Positions 1 to 12,000 of a DNA stretch of 64,000 nt are shown piece by piece. This DNA is from Halictus rubicundus. Lineage: Eukaryota; Arthropoda; Insecta; Hymenoptera; Halictidae. Below the pieces are notes generated by a model that had not been told where the DNA came from, ran no database searches, and worked only from the letters and a program-made list of their open reading frames with translations. The stretch lies in contig NW_027488831.1 of the NCBI RefSeq assembly GCF_050948215.1, positions 62,001 through 126,000 of the forward strand. The letters run 5' to 3'. The position numbers and the translations under genes were made by a program. Position 1 is the stretch's first letter. Every line of letters starts with the position of its first letter.

Positions 1-2090
1 TGCTCTATCCTATCCTATCGTCTATCCTATCCTCTATCCTATCCTCTCCTCTATCCTATCCTATCCTCTATCCTATCCTATCCTCTATCCTATCCTATCC
101 TCTATCCTATCATATCCTCTATCCTATCCTATCCTCTATCCTATCCTATCCCCTATCCTATCCTATACTATCCTCTATCCTATCCTATCCTCTATCCTAT
201 CCTATCCTCTATTCTATCCTATCCTCTATCCTGTCCTATGCTCTATCCTATCCTATCGTCTATCATATCCTCTATCCTATCCTATCCTCTATCCTATCCT
301 CTCCTCTATCCTACCCTATCCTCTATCCTATCCTATCTTGTATCCTATCCTATCCTCTATCCTATCCTATATTCTATCCTATCATATCCTCTATCCTATC
401 TTATCCTCTATCCGATCCTATCCTCTATCGTATCCTATCCTCTATCCTATCCTATCTTCTATCCTATCCTATCCTCTATCCTATCGTATCCTCTATCCTA
501 TCCTATCTTCTATCCTATCCTATCCTCTATCCTATCCTATCCTCTATCCTATCCTATCCTCTATCCTATCCAATCTTCTATCCTATCCTATCCTCTATCC
601 TATCAAATCCCCTATCCTATCCTCTATCCTATCCTATCCTCTATCCTATCCTATCCTCTATCCTATCCTATCCTCTATCCTATCCTATCCTCTATCCTAT
701 CCTATCCTCTATCCTATCCTATCCTCTATCCTATCCTATCCTCTATCCTATCATCTATCCTCTATCCTATCCAATCCTCTATCCTATCCATTCCTCTATC
801 CTATCATATCCTCTATCCCATAATATCCTCTATCCTATCCTACCCTCTATCCAATCCTCTATCCTATCCTATCCTCTATCCTATCCTATCCTCTATCCTA
901 TCCTATCCTCTATCCTATCCTCTCTTCTATCCTACCCTATCATCTATCCTATAAAATCCCCTATCCTATCCTCTATCCTATCCTATCCTCTATCCTATCC
1001 TATCCTCTATCCTATCGTATCCTCTATCCTATCCTATCTTCTATCCTATCCTATCCTCTATCCTATCCTATCCTCTATCCTGTCCTATCCTCTATCCTAT
1101 CCTATCCTCTATCCTATCCTATCCTCTGTCCTATCCTATCCTCTATCCTATCCTATCCTCTATCCTATCCTATCGTCTATCCTATCCTATCCTCTATCCT
1201 ATCCTATCCTCTATCCAATCCTATCTTCTATCCTATCCTATCCTCTATCCTATCAAATCCCCTATCCTATTCTCTATCCTATCCTATCCTGTATCCTATT
1301 CAATCCTCAATCCTATCCTATCATCTATCCTCTATCCTATCCAATCCTCTATCCTATCCATTCCTCTATCCTATCATATCCTCTATCCTATAATATCCTC
1401 TATCCTATCCTATCCTCTATCCAATCCTCTATTCTATCCTATCATCTGTCCTATCCTATCCTCTATCCTTTCCTATCCTCTATCCTATCCTATCCTCTAT
1501 CCGATCCTATCCTCTATCCAATCCTCTATCCTATCCTATCCTCTATCCTATCCTATCCTCTATACTATCCTATCCTCTATCCTATCCTATCCTCTATCCT
1601 ATCCTATCATCTATCCTGTCCTATGCTCTATCCCATCCTATCTTCTATCCTATCCTATCCTCTATCCTATCAAATCCCCTATCCTATCCTCTATCCTATC
1701 CTCTATCCTATCCTATCATCTATCCTGTCCTATGCTCTATCCTATCCTATCGTCTATCCTATCCTCTATCCTATCCTCTCCTCTATCCTATCCTATCCTC
1801 TATCCTATCCTATCCTCTATCCTATCCTCTATCCCATCCTCTATCCTATCATATCCTCTATCCTATCCTATCCTCTATCCTATCCTATCCCCTATCCTAT
1901 CCTATACTATCCTCTATCCTATCCTATCCTCTATCCTATCCTATCCTCTATTCTATCCTATCCTCTATCCTGTCCTATGCTCTATCCTATCCTATCGTCT
2001 ATCCTATCCTATCGTCTATCCTATCCTCTATCCTATCCTATCCTCTATCCTATCCTATCCTCTATCCTATCCTATCCTCTATCCTGTCCT

Positions 2091-2410
2091 ATGCTCTATC
2101 CTATCCTATCTTCTATCCTATCCTATCCTCTATCCTATCAAATCCCCTATCCTATCCTCTATCCAATCCTCTATCCTATCCTATCCTCTATCCTATCCTA
2201 TCCTCTATCCTATCCTATCCTCTATCCTATCCTATCCTCTATCCTGTCCTATGCTCTATCCTATCCTATCTTCTATCCTATCCTATCCTCTATCCTATCA
2301 AATCCCCTATCCTATCCTCTATCCAATCCTCTATCCTATCCTATCCTCTATCCTATCCTATCCTCTATCCTATCCTATCCTCTATCCTATCATATCCTCT
2401 ATCCTATCCT
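2091..2410. repeat. 160-bp tandem duplication
   Basis: The ATGCTC landmark at 2,091 recurs at 2,251. The following markers (TCTTCTATCC, CAAATCCCC, TCCAATCC, then canonical units) match in the same order and spacing for about 145 bp. A further related copy starts near 2,519. This is a local duplication of about nine units within the left section. Confidence 0.7.
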
Positions 2411-3909
2411 ATCCTCTATCCTATCCTATCCCCTATCCTATCCTATACTATCCTCTATCCTATCCTATCCTCTATCCTATCCTATCCTCTATCCTATCCT
2501 ATCCTCTATCCTGTCCTATGCTCTATCCTATCCTATCTTCTATCCTATCCTATCCTCTATCCTATCAAATCCCCTATCCTATCCTCTATCCAATCCTCTA
2601 TCCTATCCTATCCTCTATCCTATCCTATCCTCTATCCTATCCTATCCTCTATCCTATCCTATCCTCTATCCTGTCCTATGCTCTATCCTATCCTATCGTC
2701 TATCCTATCCTCTATCCTATCCTCTCCTCTATCCTATCCTATCCTCTATCCTATCCTATCCTCTATCCTATCCTATCCTCTATCCTATCCTATCCCCTAT
2801 CCTATCCTATACTATCCTCTATCCTATACTATCCTCTATCCTATCCTATCCTCTACTCTATCCTATCCTCTATCCTGTCCTATGCTCTATCCTATCCTAT
2901 CGTCTATCCTATCCTATCGTCTATCATATCCTCTATCCTATCCTATCCTCTATCAAATCCTATCCTCTATCCTATCCTATCCTCTATCCTATCCTATCCT
3001 CTATACTATCCTATCCCCTATCCTATCCTATCCTCTATCCTATCCTATCATCTATCCTGTCCTATGCTCTATCCTATCCTATCGTCTATCCTATCCTCTA
3101 TCCTATCCTCTCCTCTATCCTACCCTATCCTCTATCCTATCCTATCTTGTATCCTATCCTATCCTCTATCCTATCGTATATTCTATCCTATCATATCCTC
3201 TATCCTATCCTATCCTCTATTCTATCCTATCCTCTATCCTGTCCTATGCTCTATCCTATCCTATCGTCTATCCTATCCTATCGTCTATCCTATCCTCTAT
3301 CCTATCCTATCCTCTATCCTATCCTATCCTCTATCCTATCCTATCCTCTATCCTGTCCTATGCTCTATCCTATCCTATCTTCTATCCTATCCTATCCTCT
3401 ATCCTATCAAATCCCCTATCCTATCCTCTATCCAATCCTCTATCCTATCCTATCCTCTATCCTATCCTATCCTCTATCCTATCCTATCCTCTATCCTATC
3501 CTATCATCTATCCTGTCCTATGCTCTATCCTATCCTATCGTCTATCCTATCCTCTATCCTATCCTCTCCTCTATCCTATCCTATCCTCTATCCTATCCTA
3601 TCCTCGATCCTATCCTATCCTCTATCCTATCATATCCTCTATCCTATCCTATCCTCTATCCTATCCTATCCCCTATCCTATCCTATACTATCCTCTATCC
3701 TATCCTATCCTCTATCCTATCCTATCCTCTATTCTATCCTATCCTCTATCCTGTCCTATGCTCTATCCTATCCTATCGTCTATCCTATCCTATCGTCTAT
3801 CATATCCTCTATCCTATCCTATCCTCTATCCTATCCTCTCCTCTATCCTACCCTATCCTCTATCCTATCCTATCTTGTATCCTATCCTATCCTATATTCT
3901 ATCCTATCA

Positions 3910-4892
3910 TATCCTCTATCCTATCTTATCCTCTATCCGATCCTATCCTCTATCGTATCCTATCCTCTATCCTATCCTATCGTATCCTCTATCCTATCAA
4001 ATTCCCTATCCTATCCTCTATCCTATCCTATCCTGTATCCTATCCAATCCTCAATCCTATCCTATCATCTATCCTCAATCCTATCCAATCCTCTATCCTA
4101 TCCATTCCTCTATCCTATCATATCCTCTATCCTATAATATCCTCTATCCTATCCTATCCTCTATCCTATCCTATCTTCTATCCTATCCTATCCCCTATCC
4201 TATCCTCTATCCTATCCTATCCTGTATCCTATCCAATCCTCAATCCTATCCTATCATCTATCCTCTATCCTATCCAATCTTCTATCCTATCCATTCCTCT
4301 ATCCTATCATATCCTCTATCCTATAATATCCTCTATCCTATCCTACCCTCTATCCAATCCTCTATCCTATCCTATCCTCTATCCTATCCTATCCTCTATC
4401 CTATCTTATCCTCTATCCGATCCTATCCTCTATCGTATCCTATCCTCTATCCTATCCTATCTTCTATCCTATCGTATCCTCTATCCTATCAAATTCCCTA
4501 TCCTATCCTCTATCCTATCCTATCCTGTATCCTATCCAATCCTCAATCCTATCCTATCATCTATCCTCAATCCTATCCAATCCTCTATCCTATCCATTCC
4601 TCTATCCTATCATATCCTCTATCCTATAATATCCTCTATCCTATCCTATCCTCTATCCTATCCTATCTTCTATCCTATCCTATCCCCTATCCTATCCTCT
4701 ATCCTATCCTATCCTGTATCCTATCCAATCCTCAATCCTATCCTATCATCTATCCTCTATCCTATCCAATCCTCTATCCTATCCATTCCTCTATCCTATC
4801 ATATCCTCTATCCTATAATATCCTCTATCCTATCCTACCCTCTATCCAATCCTCTATCCTATCCTATCCTCTATCCTATCCTATCCTCTATC
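3910..4892. repeat. Tandem duplication of about 490 bp carrying CAAATTCCC and CTCAATCC markers
   Basis: Markers TCTTATCC, TCCGATCC, CAAATTCCC, CCTGTATCC, CTCAATCC, CCATTCC, ATAATATCC and CTACCCTC occur in the same order in two adjacent copies. The offset is 480 bp before about 3,980 and 492 bp after it: the right copy has an extra 12-bp piece (TTCTATCC type) before its CAAATTCCC at about 4,490, whose partner is at 3,998. A more diverged relative lies near 5,557. Matching ends near 4,400 and 4,892. Confidence 0.75.
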
Positions 4893-6837
4893 CTATCCTA
4901 TCCTCTATCCTATCCTATCTTCTATCCTACCCTATCATCTATCCTATCAAATCCCCTATCCTATCCTCTATCCTATCCTATCCTCTATCCTATCCTATCC
5001 TCTATCCTATCGTATCCTCTATCCTATCCTATCTTCTATCCTATCCTATCCTCTATCCTATCCTATCCTCTATCCTATCCTATCCTCTATCCTATCCAAT
5101 CTTCTATCCTATCCTATCCTCTATCCTATCAAATCCCCTATCCTATCCTCTATCCTATCCTATCCTCTATCCTATCCTATCCTCTATCCTATCCTATCCT
5201 CTATCCTATCCTATCCTCTATCCTATCCTATCCTCTATCCTATCCTATCCTCTATCCTATCCTATCCTCTATCCTATCCTATCCTCTATCCTATCTTATC
5301 CTCTATCCTATCCAATCTTCTATCCTATCCTATCCTCTATCCTATCAAATCCCCTATCCTATCCTCTATCCTATCCTATCCTCTATGCTATCCTATCCTC
5401 TATCCTATCCTCTATCCTATCCTATCCTCTATCCTATCCTATCCTCTATCCTATCCTATCCTCTATCCTATCCTATCCTCTATCCGATCCTATCCTCTAT
5501 CGTATCCTATCCTCTATCCTATCCTATCTTCTATCCTATCCTATCCTCTATCCTATCAAATTCCCTATCCTATCCTGTATCCTATCCTATCCTGTATCCT
5601 ATCCAATCCTCAATCCTATCCTATCATCTATCCTCGATCCTATCCAATCCTCAATCCTATCCTATCATCTATCCTCGATCCTATCCAATCCTCTATCCTA
5701 TCCATCCCTCTATCCTATCATACCCTCTATCCTATAAAATCCTCTATCCTATCCTATCCTCTATCCTATCCTATCTTCTATCCTATCCTATCCTCTATCC
5801 TATCAAATCCCCTATCCTATCCTCTATCCTATCCTATCCTGTATCCTATCCAATCCTCAATCCTATCCTGTATCCTATCCAATCCTCAATCCTATCCTAT
5901 CATCTATCCTCTATCCTATCCAATCCTCTATCCTATCCATTCCTCTATCCTATCATATCCTCTATCCTATAATATCCTCTATCCTATCCTATCCTCTATC
6001 CCATCCTCTATCCTATCCTATCTTCTATCCTATCCTATCCTCTATCCTATCAAATCCCCTATCCTATCCTCTATCCTATCCTATCCTGTATCCTATACAA
6101 TCCTCAATCCTATCCTATCATCTATCCTCTATCCTATCCAATCCTCTATCCTATCCATTCCTCTATCCTATCATATCCTCTATCCTATAATATCCTCTAT
6201 CCTATCCTATCCTCTATCCTATCCTATCTTCTATCCTATCCTATCCTCTATCCTATCAAATCCCCTATCCTATCCTCTATCCTATCCTATCCTGTATCCT
6301 ATCCAATCCTCAATCCTATCCTATCATCTGTCCTCTATCCTATCCAATCCTCTATCCTATCCATTCCTCTATCCTATCACATCCTCTATCCTATAATATC
6401 CTCTATCCTATCCTATCCTCTATCCAATCCTCTATCCTACCCTATCCTCTATCCTATCCTATCCTCTATCCTATCCTATCCTCTATCCTATCCTATCCTC
6501 TATCCTATCGTATCCTCTATCTGATCCTATCCTCTATCCTATCCTATCCTCTATCCTATCCTATCCTCTATCCTATCCTATCCTCTATCCTATCCTATCC
6601 TCTATCCTATCCTATCCTCTATCCTATCCTATCCTCTATCCTATCCTATCCTCTATCCTATCCTATCCTCTATCCTATCCTATCCTCTATCCTATCCTAT
6701 CCTCTATCCTATCGTATCCTCTATCTGATCCTATCCTCTATCCAATCCTCTATCCTATCCTATCCTCTATCCTATCCTATCCTCTATCCTATTCTATCCT
6801 CTATCCTATCCTATCCTCTATCCTATCCTATCCTCTA

Positions 6838-7987
6838 TCCTGTCCTATGCTCTATCCTATCCTATCCTCTATCCTATCGTATCCTCTATCCTATCCTATC
6901 TTCTATCCTATCCTATCCTCTATCCTATCCTATCCTCTATCCTATCCTATCCTCTATACTATCCTATCCTCTATCCTATCCTATCCTCTATCCTATCCTA
7001 TCCTCTATCCTATCCTATCCTCTATCCTATAATATCCTCTATCCTATCCTATCCTCTATCCTATCCTTTCCTGTATCCTATCCAATCCTCTATCCTATCG
7101 TATCCTCTATCCTATCCTATCCTCTGTCCTATCCTATCCTCTATCCTATCCTATCCTCTATCCTATCCTATCCTCTATCCTATCCTATCCTCTATCCTAT
7201 CCTATCTTCTATCCTATCCTATCCTCTATTCTATCAAATCCCCTATCCTATTCTCTATCCTATCCTATCCTGTATCCTATCCAATCCTCAATCCTATCCT
7301 ATCATTTATCCTCTATCCTATCCAATCCTCTATCCTATCCATTCCTCTATCCTATCATATCCTCTATCCTATAATATCCTCTATCCTATCCTACCCTCTA
7401 TCCAATCCTCTATCCTGTCCTATGCTCTATCCTATCCTATCCTCTATCCTATCGTATCCTCTATCCTATCCTATCTTCTATCCTATCCTATCCTCTATCC
7501 TATCCTATCCTCTATCCTATCCTATCCTCTATACTATCCTATCCTCTATCCTATCCTATCCTCTATCCTATCCTATCCTCTATCCTATCCTATCCTCTAT
7601 CCTATAATATCCTCTATCCTATCCTATCCTCTATCCTATCCTTTCCTGTATCCTATCCAATCCTCTATCCTATCGTATCCTCTATCCTATCCTATCCTCT
7701 GTCCTATCCTATCCTCTATCCTATCCTATCCTCTATCCTATCCTATCCTCTATCCTATCCTATCCTCTATCCTATCCTATCTTCTATCCTATCCTATCCT
7801 CTATTCTATCAAATCCCCTATCCTATTCTCTATCCTATCCTATCCTGTATCCTATCCAATCCTCAATCCTATCCTATCATTTATCCTCTATCCTATCCAA
7901 TCCTCTATCCTATCCATTCCTCTATCCTATCATATCCTCTATCCTATAATATCCTCTATCCTATCCTACCCTCTATCCAATCCTCTA
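6838..7987. repeat. 575-bp tandem duplication
   Basis: The interval from about 6,838 to 7,412 is repeated directly at about 7,413 to 7,987. The CCTATGCTC landmark (6,847 and 7,422), ATAATATCC, CTTTCCTGTATCC, CTCTGTCC, TATTCTATCAAATCCCC, the unusual ATCATTTATCC, CCATTCC and CTACCCTC all recur at an offset of 575 bp with no difference that I could see by eye. This suggests a recent duplication event. Confidence 0.85.
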
Positions 7988-9005
7988 TCCTATCCTATCC
8001 TCTATCCTATCCTATCCTCTATCCTATCTTATCCTCTATCCTATCCTATCTTCTATCCTACCCTATCATCTATCCTATCAAATCCCCTATCCTATCCTCT
8101 ATCCTATCCTATCCTCTATCCTATCGTATCCTCTATCCTATCCTATCTTCTATCGTATCCTATCCTCTATCCTATCCTATCCTCTCTCCTATCCTATCCT
8201 CTATCCTATCCTATCCTCTATCCTGTCCTATGCTCTATCCTATCCTATCCTCTATCCTATCCGCTCCTCTATCCTATCCTATCCTCTGTCCTATCCTATC
8301 CTCTATCCTATCCTATCCTCTATCCTATCCTATCCTCTATCCTATCCTATCCTCTATCCTATCCTATCTTCTATCCTACCCTATCATCTATCCTATCAAA
8401 TCTCCTATCCTATCCTCTATCCTATCGTATCCTCTATCCTATCCTATCTTCTATCCTATCCTATCCTCTATCCTATCAAATCCCCAATCCTATCCTCTAT
8501 CCAATCCTATCCTCTATCCTATCCTATCCTCTATCCTATCCTATCCTCTATCCGATCCTATCCTCTATCCTATCCTATCCTCTATCCTATCCTATCCTCT
8601 AACCTATCCTATCCTCTATCCTATCCTATCCTCTATCCTATCCTATCCTCTATCCTATCGTATCCTGTATCCTATCCTATCTTCTATCCTATCCTATCCT
8701 CTATCCTATCCTATCCTCTATCCTATCCTATCCTCTATCCTATCCTATCCTCTATCCTATCCTATCCTCTATCCTATCCTATCCTCTATCCTATCAAATC
8801 CCCTATCCTATCCTCTATCCTATCCTATCCTCTATCCTATCCTATCCTCTAGCCTATCCTCTCCTCTATCCTATCCTATCCTCTATCCTATCCTATCCTC
8901 TATCCTATCCTATCCAATCCTCTATCCTATCCTATCCTCTATCCTATCCTATCCTCTATCCTATCCTATCCTCTATCCTATCCTATCCTCTATCCTGTCC
9001 TATCC

Positions 9006-9040
9006 TCTATCCTCTATCCTCTATCCTCTATCCTCTATCC
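9006..9040. repeat. Pure heptamer tract, 5 copies of TCTATCC
   Basis: Five contiguous copies of TCTATCC without pentamers follow directly after the context CCTGTCCTATCC. It is the shortest of eight such tracts in the window, all with the same left flank. Confidence 0.9.
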
Positions 9041-12000
9041 TATCCTATCCTCTATCCTATCCTTTCCTCTATCCTATCCTATCCTCTATCCTATCCTATC
9101 CTCTATCCTATAATATCCTCTATCCTATCCTATCCTCTATCCTATCCTATCCTCTATCCTATCCTATCCTCTATCCTATCCTATCCTCTATCCTATCCTA
9201 TCCTCTATCCTATCCTATCCTCTATCTGATCCTATCCTCTATCCAATCCTCTATCCTATCCTATCCTCTATCCTATCCTATCCTCTATCCAATCCTATCC
9301 TCTATCCTATCCTATCCTCTATCCTATCCTATCCTCTATCCTGTCCTATGCTCTATCATATCCTATCCTCTATCCTATCGTATCCTCTATCCTATCCTAT
9401 CTTCTATCCTATCCTATCCTCTATCCTATCAAATCCCCAATCCGATCCTCTATCCTATCCTATCCTCTATCCTATCCTATCCTCTATACTATCCTATCCT
9501 CTATCCGATCCTATCCTCTATCCTATCCTATCCTCTATCCTATCCTATCCTCTATCCTATCCTATCCTCTATCCTATCCTATGCTCTATCCTATCCTATC
9601 CTCTCTCCTATCCTATCCTCTATCCTATCCTATCCTCTATCCTGTCCTATGCTCTATCCTATCCTATCCACTATCCTATCCTATCCTCTATCCTATCCTA
9701 TCCTCTATCCTATTCTATCCTCTATCCTGTCCTATGCTCTATCCTATCCTATCCTCTATCCTATCGTATCCTCTATCCTATCCTATCTTCTATCCTATCC
9801 TATCCTCTATCCTATCCTATCCTCTATCCTATCCTATCCTCTATCCTATCCTATCCTCTATCCTATCCTATCCTCTATCCTATCCTATCCTATCCTCTAT
9901 CCTATCCTTTCCTGTATCCTATCCAATCCTCTATCCTATCGTATCCTCTATCCTATCCTATCTTCTATCCTATCCTATCCTCTATCCTATCCAATCCTCT
10001 ATCCTATCCTATCCTCTATCCTATCCTATCCTCTATCCTATCCTATCCTCTATCCTATCCTATCCTCCATCCTATCGTATCCTCTATCTGATCCTATCCT
10101 CTATCCTATCCTCTATCCTATCCTATCCTCTATCCTATCCTATCCTCTATCCTATCCTATCCTCTATCCTATCCTATCCTCTATCCTATCCTATCCTCTA
10201 TCCTGTCCTATGCTCTATCCTATCCTATCCTCTATCCTATCGTATCCTCTATCCTATCCTATCTTCTATCCTATCCTATCCTCTATCCTATCAAATCCCC
10301 TATCCTATCCTCTATCCTATCCTATCCTGTATCCTATCCAATCCTCAATCCTATCCTATCATCTGTCCTCTATCCTATCCAATCCTCTATCCTATCCATT
10401 CCTCTATCCTATCAAATCCCCAATCCTATCCTCTATCCAATCCTATCCTCTATCCTATCCTATCCTCTATCCTATCCTATCCCCTATCCGATCCTATCCT
10501 CTATCCTATCCTATCCTCTATCCTATCCTATCCTCTATCCTATCCTATCCTCTATCCTATCCTATCTTCTATCCTACCCTATCATCTATCCTATCAAATC
10601 TCCTATCCTATCCTCTATCCTATCGTATCCTCTATCCTATCCTATCTTCTATCCTATCCTATCCTCTATCCTATCAAATCCCCAATCCTATCCTCTATCC
10701 TATCCTATCTTCTATCCTATCCTATCCTCTATCCTATCCTATCCTCTATCCTATCCTATCCTCTATCCAATCCTATCCTCTATCCTCTCCTATCCTCTAT
10801 CCTATCCTATCTTCTATCCTATCCTATCCTCTATCCTATGAAATCCCCCATCCTATCCTCTATCCTATCCTATCCTCTATCCTATCCTATCCTCTATCCT
10901 ATCCTATCCTCTATCCTATCCTATCCTCTATCCTATCCTATCCTCTATCCTATCCTATCCTCTATCCTATCCTATCCTCTATCCTATCCTATCCTCTATC
11001 CTATCGTATCCTCTATCTGATCCTATCCTCTATCCAATCCTCTATCCTATCCTATCCTCTATCCTATCCTATCCTCTATCCTATCCTATCCTCTATCCTA
11101 TCCTATCCTGTATCCTATCCAATCCTCAATCCTATCCTATCATCTGTCCTCTATCCTATCCTATCCTCTATCCTATCGTATCCTCTATCCTATCCTATCT
11201 TCTATCCTATCCTATCCTCTATCCTATCCTATCCTCTATCCTATCCTATCCTCTATCCTATCCTATCCTCTATCCTATCCTATCCTCTATCCTATCCTAT
11301 CCTCTATCCTATCCTATCCTCTATCCTATCCTATCCTCTATCCTATCCTATCCTATCCTCTATCCTATCCTTTCCTGTATCCTATCCAATCCTCTATCCT
11401 ATCGTATCCTCTATCCTATCCTATCTTCTATCCTATCCTATCCTCTATCCTATCCTATCCTCTATCGTATCCTATCCTCTATCCTATCCTATCCTCTATC
11501 CTGTCCTATGCTCTATCCTATCCTATCCTCTTTCCTATCGTATCCTCTATCCTATCCTATCTTCTATCCTATCCTATCCTCTATCCTATCAAATCCCCAA
11601 TCCTATCCTCTATCCAATCCTATCCTCTATCCTATCCTATCCTCTATCCTATCCTATCCTCTATCCGATCCTATCCTCTATCCTATCCTATCCTCTATCC
11701 TATCCTATCCTCTAACCTATCCTATCCTCTATCCTATCCTATCTTCTATCCTACCCTATCATCTATCCTATCAAATCCCCTATCCTATCCTCTATCCTAT
11801 CCTATCCTCTATCCTATCCTATCCTCTATCCTATCGTATCCTCTATCCTATCCTATCTTCTATCCTATCCTATCCTCTATCCTATCCTATCCTCTATCCT
11901 ATCCTATCCTCTATCCTATCCTATCCTCTATCCTATCCTATCCTCTATCCTATCCTATCCTCTATCCTATCCTATCCTATCCTCTATCCTATCCTTTCCT

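Larger units (their letters stand above)
1..6837. repeat. Variant-rich left section of the satellite
   Basis: This section has more substituted units than the rest. Characteristic forms are TATCGTC, CTCTCCTC, CCCCTATCC with TATACTATCC, TCTTGTATCC, CAAATTCCC and CTCAATCC. The block from the first base (TGCTC, then TATCGTC, then CTCTCCTC) recurs near 1,734, 2,680, 3,064 and 3,530, so short higher-order units of a few hundred bp to about 1 kb are present. The pure 17-mer stretches common further right are shorter here. No gene is present. The section could be an older or more peripheral part of the array, where homogenisation is weaker; that is inference. Confidence 0.75.

Noticed and set aside
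1623..5972. Open frames of up to 1,449 codons rich in Ser, Tyr, Pro, Ile and Leu
   Set aside because: They are the repeat read in a stop-free direction. All three + frames give the same 17-residue cycle, overlapping frames are equally open, starts and stops lie at satellite variants, and no domain, promoter or splice context is seen.
8990..9005. CCTGTCCTATCC flank as a possible recombination or protein-binding site
   Set aside because: It does precede all heptamer tracts, but common descent of the founder unit explains this. No separate motif or symmetry supports a specific site.
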